From Microbacteriaceae bacterium PS02066 (GTDB lineage Bacteria > Actinomycetota > Actinomycetes > Actinomycetales > Microbacteriaceae): a stretch of DNA of 64,000 nt. Both the position numbers and the translations under genes were made by a program. The stretch's first letter is position 1. Each line of letters begins with the position of its first letter. Below the pieces are notes generated by a model. That model was not told where the DNA came from, made no database searches, and saw only the letters and a program-made list of their open reading frames with translations. Shown piece after piece: positions 29,671 to 40,939 of the stretch. The stretch spans positions 1 to 64,000 of the forward strand of contig JASCPH010000005.1 in NCBI GenBank assembly GCA_029959545.1, read 5' to 3'.

Positions 29671-30261
29671 TCAGACGGCGGATGCGGTGAGATCGAGCTC
29701 GCCGATCGCGATGCGGCGGACGACGTCGATGAGCAGGCGTCGTTCGACGGGCTTGATGCGTTCGTGAAGCGCGGACTCGTCGTCGCCCGGTCGCACCGCG
29801 ATGCGCTCCTGGGCGAGGATCGGACCGGTGTCGACGCCGTCGTCGACGACGATCACGCTCGCGCCGGTCTGGGTGGCGCCCGCCGCGATCGCGTCGCGCA
29901 CGGCGTGGGCACCGGGGAACTCCGGCAGGTAGGCGGGGTGGGTGTTGATCAGGCGCGGACTCCACGCGGCGACGACCGCGGGCGGCAGCAGGCGCATCAG
30001 ACCCGAGAGGACGACGAGATCGGGCTGCCAGACACGCAACTGCTGATCGAGCTCCTCCCCCCAGGCCTCGCGTCGCTCGGCGCCCTGCCAGGGGATAACG
30101 AAGCTCGGGATGGCGAACTCCTCGGCGTGGGCGAGGCCGGAGGCTTCGCGGTCGGCGCCCACCACGATCACTCGAGCGGGGAAATCGGCTTCCGCCGCGG
30201 CCTCGAGCAGGGCTCGGAGATTCGAGCCGGTGCCGGAGATGAGAACGGCGACCGTGAGCAC
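29671..30261 (-). CDS. purN: Phosphoribosylglycinamide formyltransferase
   Basis: A 196-residue enzyme that formylates GAR with 10-formyl-THF. [14 protein letters not shown] binds phosphate, [19 protein letters not shown] carries the catalytic His, and [11 protein letters not shown] the catalytic Asp. The GTG at 30261 is chosen because it lies exactly six bases after a TAGACT -10 (30268-30273); the upstream GTG at 30267 abuts that element. DUF6350-purN-purH is a conserved order in Actinobacteria. Confidence 0.95.
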   Translation of the reverse strand: MLTVAVLISGTGSNLRALLEAAAEADFPARVIVVGADREASGLAHAEEFAIPSFVIPWQGAERREAWGEELDQQLRVWQPDLVVLSGLMRLLPPAVVAAWSPRLINTHPAYLPEFPGAHAVRDAIAAGATQTGASVIVVDDGVDTGPILAQERIAVRPGDDESALHERIKPVERRLLIDVVRRIAIGELDLTASAV

Positions 30262-30270
30262 CCGCACAGT

Positions 30271-31581
30271 CTAGTCGCGCGCCGCATCCGTCCGCGCGGG
30301 ATCCACGTCCCTCCCGCGGCGGGCATCCGTCAGGCGCGCGATCACACCCGCGCCTCCCTCGGGATCCACGTCACTGCGTCGGCGCGGTGAGAGCAGCAGG
30401 ATCGCCGCGCCGAGTCCCACTTCGACGCCCACGGCCACTCCCACCGCGAGAGCGTCCGGGCCGACAGCGGACAGCCGCCCGGGCCCCATGCTTCCGCTGG
30501 CCAGGACTGCCATCAGGGCTGTGGCGAGCCCGGCCAGGGCGGCGATCGACAGCGTGAGGGTCACGAGGATGCCGGTGCTCTCCGCATCCGCCGTCGAACC
30601 GCGCGGGTTCAGGCGCGATCGGGTGGCCCATCCCGCGACGGCTCCGACCGCGATCGGGAGCAGGGCGAACAGCAGGTACCAGCTGCTCGCTCCCTCCGGC
30701 AGCACGCCCAGGATGGGCACGCCCGGCAGCACGCCGAGCTGCGTGCCCGCGGGCGAGACCACGCTGCCCGCGCCGAGGCCGACGCCGGGTCCCGCGACGA
30801 ACGACAGCGCCCAGACGAGCAGAGTCGGCAGGTACAGCAGCTGGGCGAGCGCGAGGACGGCGGCGCCACCCGCATCCAGGTTTCCCGCCTGTGAGAGCGC
30901 GACGATGTTCGGAGCGCGCACGATGAGGGCGACCCCGAGGACGGCGGCCCCCACGGCGACCAGCCCCGTCACGGCGATCGCCCCGCCGCGCACGGCGAGC
31001 TCCGGCACCTCGGGCCAGGCGTCCCGGGAGCGATCGAGCCGGGCCCGCAGGGCGTCGACGGGCCCGTCATCGCCGTCGATCCACGCGCGGTGAAGGGCGC
31101 CCGCGAGCACGCCTACGGCGTAGTAGGCGGCGGGATAGCAAATCGCGCGCCACAGGTCGGTGCCCGCCAGCGGCGCCTGCGAGGTGAGGGCGATGCCGGT
31201 GGCGAGCGCGGCGAACACGAGCGTGCCGGTGAGCGCGCCGCTCCACGGCGCGCCTGCGCGCCCGGCGCGGGCGCCCGAGCGGCCACCGAACAGCAGCGTG
31301 AACGCGGCGAAGGCCAGCGGGGCGAGCGAGAGCGTGAAGCTCGCGAGGGAGGGATCGACGCCCAGTTCGGCGACGTAGACATCGGGGAGCGTGATCGCGA
31401 CGGGAACCGAGTGGCCGAACTGCCAGATGGTCGCGGCGCTCTGCCAGATCGCGGCGAGGTCCCCGGAGCCGAACGCGACGAACCAGAACACCGTCAGCGG
31501 GGCACCGGCGACGGCGAGGCCGACGGCCGCCGCCACGAGGGCGTCGAGGGCGGAGAGGAGAAGGACGAGGACGCGTTGCAT
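30271..31581 (-). CDS. DUF6350 integral membrane protein
   Basis: A 436-residue, very hydrophobic protein with about ten predicted transmembrane helices and a charged C-terminal tail ([11 protein letters not shown]...). Its size and place directly upstream of purN match the actinobacterial DUF6350 family (sometimes called cell-division protein PerM-like). The function is not established. The gap of nine bases to the purN start makes read-through likely, although purN also has its own -10 element. Confidence 0.75.
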   Translation of the reverse strand: MQRVLVLLLSALDALVAAAVGLAVAGAPLTVFWFVAFGSGDLAAIWQSAATIWQFGHSVPVAITLPDVYVAELGVDPSLASFTLSLAPLAFAAFTLLFGGRSGARAGRAGAPWSGALTGTLVFAALATGIALTSQAPLAGTDLWRAICYPAAYYAVGVLAGALHRAWIDGDDGPVDALRARLDRSRDAWPEVPELAVRGGAIAVTGLVAVGAAVLGVALIVRAPNIVALSQAGNLDAGGAAVLALAQLLYLPTLLVWALSFVAGPGVGLGAGSVVSPAGTQLGVLPGVPILGVLPEGASSWYLLFALLPIAVGAVAGWATRSRLNPRGSTADAESTGILVTLTLSIAALAGLATALMAVLASGSMGPGRLSAVGPDALAVGVAVGVEVGLGAAILLLSPRRRSDVDPEGGAGVIARLTDARRGRDVDPARTDAARD

Positions 31582-31692
31582 GGCCCCCCGACCCTACCCA
31601 GCGGACCTTTGCGCGGCCGTCCCCCACGCCGCCGTGATCTGCCACGGCTGTTCCGCGTCGCGCAGCGGGCCGCATCCGACTACTCTCGTCGA

Positions 31693-33141
31693 GTGCACCA
31701 CCCCCGTACCACCAGCGCTTCGTCCTCCTCCCCCGGCCGTCTCGACCGCTTCTTCGGCATCACGGCGCGCGGCGCCACCGTGGGCGGCGAGATCCGCGGC
31801 GGCATCGTCACCTTCGTGGCGATGGCCTACATCGTCTTGCTCAACCCGATCATCCTGTCCGGCGGAACGGATGTGGCCGGCAACGCCCTCGGCTTCGCCC
31901 AGGTCGCCGCGACCACCGCGCTCACCGCCGGCGCCATGACGATCCTGTTCGGGCTCGTCGCCCGACTGCCGTTCGCGTTCGCCGCGGGCCTCGGCATCAA
32001 CTCGTTCCTCGCCGTCAGCGTGGTGGGCGAGGTCACCTGGCCCGAGGCCATGGGCCTCGTGCTCATCAATGGCCTGCTGATCGTGCTGCTGGCCGTGACC
32101 GGCCTGCGACGGCTCATCTTCGACGCCGTGCCGATGGCGCTGAAGACCGCCATCACGGTCGGCATCGGCCTGTTCATCGCCTTCATCGGGTTCGTCGACG
32201 GCGGATTCGTGCAGAGCACGGGCCTGGCCTCGCCTCCCGTCGGCCTCGGCGTGAACGGTTCGATCGCCACCGTCCCGACGCTCCTGTTCGTGCTCACCCT
32301 CGTGATCATCGCGATCCTCCTCGCTCGCAAGGTGAAGGGCGCGATCCTCATCGGTCTGGCGGGTGGCACCGTCGTCGCGGTCATCGTCGAGGCGATCTGG
32401 CATCTCGGTGCGCGCGCCGACGGCAATGCCGGAGGGTGGGGCCTCAGCGTGCCCGAGATCCCGGCATCCATCTTCAGCCTGCCCGACCTGAGCCTCGTGG
32501 GTCAGGTCAGCTTCGGCGCGTTCGATCGCATCGGGGTGCTGGCGGCCGCGATGCTCGTGTTCACGCTGCTGTTCACGAACTTCTTCGACGCGATGGGCAC
32601 CATGACGGGCCTCTCGCGCGAGGCGAACCTCGCCGATGAACGGGGCAACTTCCCGCGCCTGCGCTCCGCCCTTGTGGTCGAGGGCATCGGCGCCGTCGCC
32701 GGTGGACTCACCTCGTCGTCCTCCAACACGGTGTTCATCGAGTCCGGCACCGGCATCGGCGAGGGCGCCCGCACGGGACTCGCGAACCTCGTGACCGGCG
32801 CGCTCTTCCTGCTGGCGATGTTCGTGACCCCCCTCACTACCATCGTGCCGAGCGAGGTCGCGTCTGCCGCCCTGGTCGCCGTCGGCGCACTCATGATGAG
32901 CCAGATCCGCCACGTCGATCTCACCGACGTCTCTGTGCTGATCCCGGTGTTCTTGACCATCACGGTCATGCCGCTGACGTACTCGATCGCCAACGGCATC
33001 GGCGCGGGCTTCGTCAGCTGGGTCGTCATCCGCTCGCTGTCGGGGCACGCCCGCCGCATCAGCCCGCTGCTGTGGATCGTCGCTGCCGGCTTCGTCGTGT
33101 TCTTCGTGCGCGGTCCGATCGAGGCGGCCCTCGGCGGCTGA
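31693..33141 (+). CDS. NCS2-family (AzgA-type) purine permease
   Basis: A 482-residue transporter with 12-14 hydrophobic helices. The family marks are TFVAMAYIVLLNP near residue 40, GLGINSFLAV (substrate helix), LFTNFFDAMGTMTGLSREA (conserved FFDxxGT) and SSSSNTVFIESGTGIGEGARTGL. It imports hypoxanthine, guanine or adenine with protons. The GTG start lies exactly six bases after TACTCT, so translation is probably leaderless. Lying next to purN/purH, it could add salvage to the de novo supply. Confidence 0.88.
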   Translation: MHHPRTTSASSSSPGRLDRFFGITARGATVGGEIRGGIVTFVAMAYIVLLNPIILSGGTDVAGNALGFAQVAATTALTAGAMTILFGLVARLPFAFAAGLGINSFLAVSVVGEVTWPEAMGLVLINGLLIVLLAVTGLRRLIFDAVPMALKTAITVGIGLFIAFIGFVDGGFVQSTGLASPPVGLGVNGSIATVPTLLFVLTLVIIAILLARKVKGAILIGLAGGTVVAVIVEAIWHLGARADGNAGGWGLSVPEIPASIFSLPDLSLVGQVSFGAFDRIGVLAAAMLVFTLLFTNFFDAMGTMTGLSREANLADERGNFPRLRSALVVEGIGAVAGGLTSSSSNTVFIESGTGIGEGARTGLANLVTGALFLLAMFVTPLTTIVPSEVASAALVAVGALMMSQIRHVDLTDVSVLIPVFLTITVMPLTYSIANGIGAGFVSWVVIRSLSGHARRISPLLWIVAAGFVVFFVRGPIEAALGG

Positions 33142-33160
33142 ACGCCGAACCCCATTCCAC

Positions 33161-33213
33161 GCCGAGTGAGCATCCGTTCATCGAGTGAGCACCCGATCGA
33201 GTGCTCACTCGGC
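33161..33213. terminator. Nested hairpins between convergent genes
   Basis: GCCGAGTGAGCA (33161-33172) pairs with TGCTCACTCGGC (33202-33213). Within it, CGAGTGAGCAC (33182-33192) pairs with GTGCTCACTCG (33201-33211). The two pairings exclude each other. It sits between the permease and the DDN reductase, whose 3' ends face each other. Confidence 0.65.
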
Positions 33214-33245
33214 GATCGGATGCTCGCTCGCGTGCGTTCGGACGC

Positions 33246-33686
33246 TCAGACCTCCCGCGGCTCCAGCACGAAGATCGCGATCTGACGGTCGGTCTTGGTC
33301 TGGTAGACGGCGTAATCGGGCCATACGGCGACCGCGCGGTCCCACCACAGCTCGCGTTCCTCACCCTCGAGCTCGCGCGCGGTGTAGTCGCGCTTGACGG
33401 CGCCGTCCTGCAGCTCGACGTGCGGGTGCTTGCGGATGTTGTTTCCCCAGGCGGGCTCCTCGGGTGCCCCGCCCTTGGATGCCACGACGAGGTAGTCCCC
33501 GTCGTGCTCGACGCGCATGAGCGCGGTCTTACGCAGGCCACCGCTCTTGGCGCCGACGGTGGTCAGCACGATGATCGGAACACCGCGCAGCTCACCGCCC
33601 TCGGCCCCGTTGGTGGCCTCGTAGAGCTCGGCTTGCGACCGGGCCCACTCGGACGTGCTCGGCTTGTACTCCCCTGTCAGCGGCAT
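33246..33686 (-). CDS. Deazaflavin (F420)-dependent nitroreductase, DDN family
   Basis: A 146-residue split-barrel protein of the DDN family: [25 protein letters not shown], then [25 protein letters not shown] and the C-terminal [22 protein letters not shown]. Members use reduced F420 to reduce quinones, nitroaromatics or other ring compounds, which implies that this organism makes F420. TAGCCT lies exactly six bases before the ATG on the minus strand. Confidence 0.85.
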   Translation of the reverse strand: MPLTGEYKPSTSEWARSQAELYEATNGAEGGELRGVPIIVLTTVGAKSGGLRKTALMRVEHDGDYLVVASKGGAPEEPAWGNNIRKHPHVELQDGAVKRDYTARELEGEERELWWDRAVAVWPDYAVYQTKTDRQIAIFVLEPREV

Positions 33687-33713
33687 GCGTCCAGGCTACT
33701 GCGGCGAGATACG

Positions 33714-33760
33714 ACGAAGGGCGGATGCGGGGGCCTTGCTCGCCCGCATCCGCCCTTCGT
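33714..33760. terminator. Intrinsic terminator downstream of sucD
   Basis: A perfect 18-bp stem, ACGAAGGGCGGATGCGGG (33714-33731), pairing with 33743-33760, with an 11-base loop. It follows the sucD stop at 33768 in the minus direction. Confidence 0.85.
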
Positions 33761-33767
33761 GAGGGTC

Positions 33768-34670
33768 TTACAGACCCTGGATGATCTCGCGCATGAGCGC
33801 GGCGGTCTCGGACGGCGTCTTGCCGACCTTCACACCGGCCGCTTCGAGCGCTTCCTTCTTGGCCTGCGCGGTGCCCGCGGAGCCCGAGACGATGGCGCCG
33901 GCGTGGCCCATCGTCTTGCCCTCGGGGGCGGTGAAGCCGGCGACGTAGCCGACGACGGGCTTCGTGACGTTCGCGCGGATGTAATCGGCCGCACGCTCTT
34001 CGGCGTCGCCGCCGATCTCGCCGATCATCACGATCGCCTTGGTCTCGGGGTCGGCCTCGAACGCCTCGAGCGCGTCGATGTGCGTCGTGCCGATGATCGG
34101 GTCGCCGCCGATGCCGATGGCGGTCGAGAAGCCCAGGTCGCGCAGCTCGAACATCATCTGGTAGGTCAGCGTGCCCGACTTGGAGACGAGGCCGATCGGG
34201 CCCTTGCCGGTGATGTTGGCGGGCGTGATGCCCACGAGCGACTCACCGGGGGTGATGATGCCGGGGCAGTTCGGACCGATGATGCGGGTCTTGTTGCCCT
34301 TCTCGATCGCGTACGCCCATGCCTCGGCGGAGTCGCCGACCGGCACGCCCTCGGTGATGACCACGAGCAGCGGGATCTCGCTGTCGATGGCCTCGATCAT
34401 GGCGTCCTTCGTGAACGCCGGCGGCACGAAGGCGATCGAGACGTCGGCGCCCGTGGCCTCGATGGCCTCGGCGACGGTGGCGAAGACCGGCAGCTCGACC
34501 GGGTTGCCGTCCTTGTCGGTGTGCGAGACGGTCGTGCCGGCCTTGCGCGCGTTGACGCCGCCGACGACCTGGGTGCCCGCCTTCAGCATGAGGGCGGTGT
34601 GCTTGGTGCCCTCGCCGCCGGTGATGCCCTGGACGATGACCTTGGAGTCCTTGTTGAGGTAGATCGACAT
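33768..34670 (-). CDS. sucD: Succinyl-CoA synthetase alpha subunit
   Basis: A 300-residue subunit with the CoA-binding N-terminus ([15 protein letters not shown]), [12 protein letters not shown], and the phospho-histidine loop [13 protein letters not shown]. With SucC it makes ATP or GTP from succinyl-CoA in the citric acid cycle. It lies 27 bases after sucC on the same strand with a GGATAAGGA-type ribosome site. Confidence 0.97.
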   Translation of the reverse strand: MSIYLNKDSKVIVQGITGGEGTKHTALMLKAGTQVVGGVNARKAGTTVSHTDKDGNPVELPVFATVAEAIEATGADVSIAFVPPAFTKDAMIEAIDSEIPLLVVITEGVPVGDSAEAWAYAIEKGNKTRIIGPNCPGIITPGESLVGITPANITGKGPIGLVSKSGTLTYQMMFELRDLGFSTAIGIGGDPIIGTTHIDALEAFEADPETKAIVMIGEIGGDAEERAADYIRANVTKPVVGYVAGFTAPEGKTMGHAGAIVSGSAGTAQAKKEALEAAGVKVGKTPSETAALMREIIQGL

Positions 34671-34697
34671 GTCTGTGTCCTTATCCGATGCGGGCGA

Positions 34698-35939
<1,242 letters not shown>

Positions 35940-35965
35940 CTACTCCCCGCGCGGGAGTGCTCCGT

Positions 35966-37495
35966 TCACGCCTGTGCAGAGGAGGGCGACCGCACGCGCC
36001 GCAGATCCGATAGCGCGGGGCCCTCGATGCGGCGTCCGTCGGGCGCGAAGCGCGAGGCGTGCAACGGGCAGTCCCACGTGCACTCGGCGTCGTTCCAGTT
36101 CAGCACGCCACCCAGGTGCGGACAGACCGCCGAGACCGCGCGTACCTCGCCGTCGACCCGCGAGACGCCGACCGGGCGCCCCGCATGCGAGCCGACGACA
36201 CCTTTGCCCTCCGACGGGATGCGGGGCGGATGCCGGAGCGCACCCGCCCACCCCTGGACCGCGTGAGCGCCGACCTTGGCGTTCTCCGCCGCACCCTTCG
36301 CGAGATCAGCAGGCACGGTGATGCGGGTGCCGAGCCGCCGCATCCAGTCGGCACGCTCACTCGCGGCGATGCCGTCGATCTCCGCAGCGATCCGCAGCGC
36401 GGCCGCGGGGCCGTTGGTGAGGCCCCACTTCGCGTATCCCGTCGCGAAGCGCACGCGTCCGCCCGTGCGCGGCATGACACCCACGAACGGGATCAGGTTG
36501 TGGGAGGTGTAGTCCTGCGCCGACCAGCGGTGGGTCGGCACCGCGTCCGGCACGTGGCGCCTCGTCCACGCGATCAGCTCCGCCACCCGTGCGCGTTCGG
36601 ACGCGGCACGCCCGACCGGGTGTCCGCCGCCGCCGACGATGAGCCGCGTCTGCTCCCACCGCCCATCGCGTTCGGACACGGTGCGCACCGACCTGCTCGG
36701 CGCGTCCGCGGAGAGGAACATGCCCTCGGGCAGCGCCACCTCGTCCGGCACGGCGAACGCGACGGCGTACGAGCGCATCGCGGAGACCTTCGCGAAGTAC
36801 AGGCCGCGATCGAGCACGGCCGCACCCGTGGCCAGCACGATGTGCTCGGCCGTCATGTCGCCGCGCGCGGTGTGCACCGTCGGCCGACTCGAGGTGGAGA
36901 CCCCCGTCGCCCGCACGCCGGTGTGCAGCGTGCCGCCCGCGGCGAGGAAGGCGAGCGCGAGAGCGTGCGCGGTCGCATCCGGATCCATGCCCAATTGGCC
37001 GTCCAACGCGACGGCGGAGCGAGCGGGGAAAGGCAGATCGAGCTCGTCGGCCGTCGCCCACCGCACCGGCAGTCCGGCCTCGTGAGCTGCCTCGAACTCC
37101 TCGCGCACACGGGAGCGGCCGGCGTCGTGCTGTGCGTACGTGAACGCGGTGCGCGCCTCGTAGGGCAGGCCCGCACGATCGGCGAACGATCGCAGCCAGA
37201 GCTGCCCGTCGAGATTGGCCTGCGCATAGGCGCGGACGAGGGAGGGCGAGTGGTGGGCGCGGAGCGTCGACAGCTGCGTCCCCTGCAGCAGCGACACCTT
37301 GCCCGTGTTCGCGCCCGTGGCGAGCCCCGCGACCTCACGCGCCTCGAGCACCACGACCTCGTGCCCGGACTCGGCGAGCAGCAGCGCCGTGGCGAGCCCG
37401 GTGATGCCCGCCCCCACCACGACGACCTCGTGCTCACCGGGGACGAAGGGCGTCGAGGGGACGGGGCGAGCGTGCTGCTTCCAGAGGGGATCCAT
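35966..37495 (-). CDS. DAO-type FAD oxidoreductase fused to a Rieske domain
   Basis: A 509-residue protein. Residues 1-390 are a DadA/DAO-like flavoprotein starting with VVVVGAGITGLATALLLAESGHEVVVLEA and ending with GYAKWGLTNGPAAA. Residues about 430-500 are a Rieske 2Fe-2S domain with CPHLGG and CPLHAS (C-x-H...C-x2-H). The same fusion occurs in many Gram-positive bacteria; the substrate is unknown, possibly an amine or amino acid derivative. It diverges from the TetR gene at 37596, which may regulate it. Confidence 0.85.
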   Translation of the reverse strand: MDPLWKQHARPVPSTPFVPGEHEVVVVGAGITGLATALLLAESGHEVVVLEAREVAGLATGANTGKVSLLQGTQLSTLRAHHSPSLVRAYAQANLDGQLWLRSFADRAGLPYEARTAFTYAQHDAGRSRVREEFEAAHEAGLPVRWATADELDLPFPARSAVALDGQLGMDPDATAHALALAFLAAGGTLHTGVRATGVSTSSRPTVHTARGDMTAEHIVLATGAAVLDRGLYFAKVSAMRSYAVAFAVPDEVALPEGMFLSADAPSRSVRTVSERDGRWEQTRLIVGGGGHPVGRAASERARVAELIAWTRRHVPDAVPTHRWSAQDYTSHNLIPFVGVMPRTGGRVRFATGYAKWGLTNGPAAALRIAAEIDGIAASERADWMRRLGTRITVPADLAKGAAENAKVGAHAVQGWAGALRHPPRIPSEGKGVVGSHAGRPVGVSRVDGEVRAVSAVCPHLGGVLNWNDAECTWDCPLHASRFAPDGRRIEGPALSDLRRVRSPSSAQA

Positions 37496-37595
37496 GCGGC
37501 GCAGTCAACGCGCACCGCGCTCGGTGTCCTCGGGGCTTGACACGGCGACGGAGTCGACGGCCCGGCGCGGGAGCGGGTCTAGGCTTGCTCCGCAG

Positions 37596-38264
37596 ATGAG
37601 CGAGACAGCTTCCCCCTCAGCCGCGCGTGACGATGTCGTCGCCGCGGCCCTCGACCTGTTCGCACGGCAGGGTTTCGAGGCGACCTCGGTCGACCAGATC
37701 GCCCAGGCCGCCGGCATCTCGCGCTCCACGTTCTTCCGCCAGTTCGGCGGGAAGGACGACGTCGTCTTCGCCGATCACGAGCTCCTGCTCGACAAGCTCC
37801 GCACCTACCTCGCCCGACAGCACGAGAACCCGTGGGAGGCGGTCTGCGAGGCCTCGATGCAGGTCTACCGCCACTTCGCGGCAGACCCCGAGCTCGCTCG
37901 CCGGCGCTACACGGTCGTGCGCGACGTGCCCGCGCTGCGCGACCGCGAGATCGTCACCGTCTTCCGCTACGAGCGGCTCTTCGACGAGTACCTGCGCACG
38001 GCGCTTCCCGGCCTCGACCCGCTGGATGCGGTGAGCTTCGCGGCCCTCGTCACCGCCGTGCACAACCACGTGCTGCGCCGCCTCCTGCGCGGACCCAAGA
38101 AGGTCCCGGCCTCGGCGCTGCGCCGAGCCCTCGACGACTGCCTCGACAAGTTCGGGGTCGGCTCCCGCGCATCGCAGGCGCCCGATGACGTCGTGGTCGC
38201 CGTCTTCCCCCGCCGCATGCCGGCCGCGGAGGTCGCCCGACGCCTGGGCGACGACCTGCGCTGA
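37596..38264 (+). CDS. TetR-family transcriptional regulator
   Basis: A 222-residue regulator. Residues 10-58 are the TetR helix-turn-helix (AALDLFARQGFEATSVDQIAQAAGISRSTFFRQFGGKDDVVF). The rest is a helical ligand domain. A TAGGCT -10 lies ten bases before the ATG. It is placed divergently to the Rieske oxidoreductase and 1.4 kb from an acyl-CoA dehydrogenase; either may be its target. Confidence 0.85.
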   Translation: MSETASPSAARDDVVAAALDLFARQGFEATSVDQIAQAAGISRSTFFRQFGGKDDVVFADHELLLDKLRTYLARQHENPWEAVCEASMQVYRHFAADPELARRRYTVVRDVPALRDREIVTVFRYERLFDEYLRTALPGLDPLDAVSFAALVTAVHNHVLRRLLRGPKKVPASALRRALDDCLDKFGVGSRASQAPDDVVVAVFPRRMPAAEVARRLGDDLR

Positions 38265-38401
38265 GCACCCGCTCTCTCGTGCGCCGACCGGTGCGACATC
38301 TGCACGATCCGCGGTGCAGGAGTCACCTGACGTGACGGATGCGGCATCCCGCCGTGCATCCGCCGTGCACACGTCGCGTTACCCGCTGTGACATTGCCGG
38401 C

Positions 38402-39550
38402 TCAGGGAGCGGGCAGCAGGGACAGCCCGTGCAGGAGGTCGCCGCGCGAGGCGGCGGCGCACACGCGCACCCACCCCTCGCCCGAGGCACCGAACGCGGA
38501 GCCGGGCGCGAGAGCCACGCGCTCGGTGCGCAGGAACTCCTCCGCCCACGCGCCGACGTCGCCGTCGGTCACGTGGCGCAGATCGATCCACAGGTAGAAG
38601 GCGCCGTCGGGCACCCGGTAGGCGATGCCACGCTCATCCAGCAGCGCGGTCGCCGCATCCAGGTTCTGCCGGTAATGGGCACGGGCGAGGGCGATGTTGC
38701 TCTGGTCACCGGTGAGCGCCGCCACGCCCGCGCGCTGATCGGGTACCGCCACGCACGCGATCATGGCCTCCTGCACCGTGCGGAGGATCTGATCCATGCC
38801 GAGCGGCGTGATGAGAAAGCCCACCCGCACCCCCGTCATGGCGTACGACTTCGAGAGGGAGAACACGCCCAGCACCCTCGGCTCGTCGCTCAGCGCGTCG
38901 AGCGCTGTCAGGCTCACGTGCGGGTCGCCCCACGTCAGTTCCGCGTACACCTCGTCGCTGATGATCCAGAGGTCGCGGCGGCGGGCGAGTTCGAGGATCC
39001 CCCGCGCGAGCTCGCCGTCGATGACCGTGCCGAGCGGGTTCGATGGCGAGTTCACGACGATCGCGCGCGTGCGCGGCGTGATGAGCGCCTCGATCCGATC
39101 CAGCTCCAGCAGGAAGTCCACCTCCGGACGCAGCGCGTATGGCACCGGTACCGCGCTCAGCATCCGCGGGCTCATCGAGAACGTCGTGTACCCGGGATCG
39201 GGCACGAGCACCTCGTCGCCGGGGCCCAGCACCAGGCCCATCGCCTGGTGCAGCGCCTGCGTGCCGCCCACGGTGACCCAGACCCGCTCCGGCGACAGAT
39301 CGACGCCGTGGTTCGCGGTGAAGCGGTCGGCGAACGCCTGGCGCAGCGCCGGGATGCCGGCGTTGGCCACGTAGTCGGTCTCGTCCGCCTCCCAGGCGCG
39401 CGTGGCCGCGTCGATGATGTGCGCCGCGACGGGCACGTCGGGCTCGCCGACCGCGAGCATCGTGACGTCGTCGAGGGTGAGGGCGATCTCGAAGATGCGA
39501 CGGATGCCGCTGGGGGGAACGGATCGCAGGTGGTCGCTGAGGGCCGGCAC
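38402..39550 (-). CDS. PLP-dependent aminotransferase, class I/II
   Basis: A 382-residue fold-type I aminotransferase. GEPDVPV near residue 35 and VNSPSNPLGTVID bind substrate and PLP, ISDEVYAEL holds the Asp and Tyr, and SLSKSYAMTGVRVGFL provides the PLP lysine. It resembles aspartate and aromatic aminotransferases (AspC/PatA-like); donor and acceptor are not decidable. The GTG start follows TAGCCT by exactly six bases on the minus strand. It diverges from the acyl-CoA dehydrogenase. Confidence 0.85.
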   Translation of the reverse strand: MPALSDHLRSVPPSGIRRIFEIALTLDDVTMLAVGEPDVPVAAHIIDAATRAWEADETDYVANAGIPALRQAFADRFTANHGVDLSPERVWVTVGGTQALHQAMGLVLGPGDEVLVPDPGYTTFSMSPRMLSAVPVPYALRPEVDFLLELDRIEALITPRTRAIVVNSPSNPLGTVIDGELARGILELARRRDLWIISDEVYAELTWGDPHVSLTALDALSDEPRVLGVFSLSKSYAMTGVRVGFLITPLGMDQILRTVQEAMIACVAVPDQRAGVAALTGDQSNIALARAHYRQNLDAATALLDERGIAYRVPDGAFYLWIDLRHVTDGDVGAWAEEFLRTERVALAPGSAFGASGEGWVRVCAAASRGDLLHGLSLLPAP

Positions 39551-39644
39551 CCGCTCAGGCTAACGCGTGAGGGCCCCGCATTCGCGCCGTGGCACTGAGT
39601 GCCAGAGTTGGCGGCACAGCGTCCCACGCGACTATCGTGTGCGC

Positions 39645-40868
39645 ATGACCTCTCTGCCGGGCGACACCGCTGCCGCCTACGACGTGACCGCACGGCTGGA
39701 CACCGACTACTACGCCGTGTTCGCCGACATCCCCGCCGCCGACCGCGCCGTCTGGGAGCGCGCGAAGGGCTACGTCGACGAGGTGGGCGATCGCATGGTC
39801 GCCGCCTGGGACGACAGCTCCTACCCGCTGGATCTCGTCACCCGCCTGGGCGAGCTCGATCTGTACAACGACGGCATCGACCACCCCCGGCTCACGCACT
39901 TCTCCCCGCTGGCCGCGGGTCTGGTCAACATGGAGGTGTCGCGGGGCGACGGCTCACTCGGCACGGTGATCGCGGTGCAGGGCGGCCTCGCTCTGCGCAC
40001 CCTCGCCCTCTTCGGCTCCGCCGCGCAACAGGAGCGATGGCTCGAGCCGCTCGCCCGCGGCAAGGTGCTCGGCTCTTTCGCACTCACCGAGCCCGACCAC
40101 GGATCGGACTCGGTCTCGCTCGAGACCGTCGCCCGCCGCGACGGCGACGAGTGGGTCCTGCGAGGCGCGAAGAAGTGGATCGGCAACGGCGCGTCCGGCG
40201 GCATCACGTTCGTGTGGGCACGCGTGGACGACGCCACCGCGGAGGAGCACGGTGCGGTGCGGTGCTTCCTGGTCCCCCAGGACACCCCCGGCTACATCGG
40301 CACGGTGATCGCCGGCAAGGCGTCGCTGCGCGGCATCCACCAGGCGCAGATCGCGCTGGACGACGTGCGCCTGCCGGCGGATGCGGTGCTGCCCGGCACC
40401 CGCAGCTTCAAGGATGCGTCGACGGTGTTGTACTCCACCCGCTCCGGCGTGGCATGGTCGGCACTCGGGCATGCCACGGCCTGCTACGAGGCCGCGCTCT
40501 CGTACGCGCAGCAGCGGGTGCAGTTCGGCAAGCCCCTCGTGAAGTTCCAGATGGTGCAGGAGCGGCTCACGCAGATGCTCGACGAGCTGACGGCGATGCA
40601 GCTCTACTGCCGTCGCATGGCGGATCTCGAGACCTCGGGCGCGCTGCGGCCGACCCAGGCCTCCCTCGCGAAGTACCACAACACCCGCGCCGCACGTCGC
40701 ATCGCCCAGACCGCGCGCGATCTCATGGGCGGCAACGGCATCCTGTTGGAGAACCGGGTGATCCAGCACATGGCCGACATCGAGGCCATCCACACCTACG
40801 AGGGCACCGAGAGCGTGCAGGCCCTGCTCATCGGGCGCGACATCACGGGCACCGGCGCGTTCGTCTGA
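39645..40868 (+). CDS. Acyl-CoA dehydrogenase (glutaryl-CoA dehydrogenase-like)
   Basis: A 407-residue flavoprotein. FALTEPDHGSDSVSLET and WIGNGASGGITFVWAR bind FAD and substrate. RVQFGKPLVKFQMVQERLTQM and ARDLMGGNGILLENRVIQHMADIEAIHTYEGTESVQALLIGRDITG form the C-terminal domain, and the YEGT glutamate is the catalytic base. This last pattern is typical of glutaryl-CoA dehydrogenases. TATCGT lies exactly six bases before the ATG. Confidence 0.88.
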   Translation: MTSLPGDTAAAYDVTARLDTDYYAVFADIPAADRAVWERAKGYVDEVGDRMVAAWDDSSYPLDLVTRLGELDLYNDGIDHPRLTHFSPLAAGLVNMEVSRGDGSLGTVIAVQGGLALRTLALFGSAAQQERWLEPLARGKVLGSFALTEPDHGSDSVSLETVARRDGDEWVLRGAKKWIGNGASGGITFVWARVDDATAEEHGAVRCFLVPQDTPGYIGTVIAGKASLRGIHQAQIALDDVRLPADAVLPGTRSFKDASTVLYSTRSGVAWSALGHATACYEAALSYAQQRVQFGKPLVKFQMVQERLTQMLDELTAMQLYCRRMADLETSGALRPTQASLAKYHNTRAARRIAQTARDLMGGNGILLENRVIQHMADIEAIHTYEGTESVQALLIGRDITGTGAFV

Positions 40869-40939
40869 GCGCCCTGTCGCCCCGGCATCCGGGCGTCAAG
40901 ACGCAGACGCCGGTCGGATGCGGCCGATACGGTCGTCGC

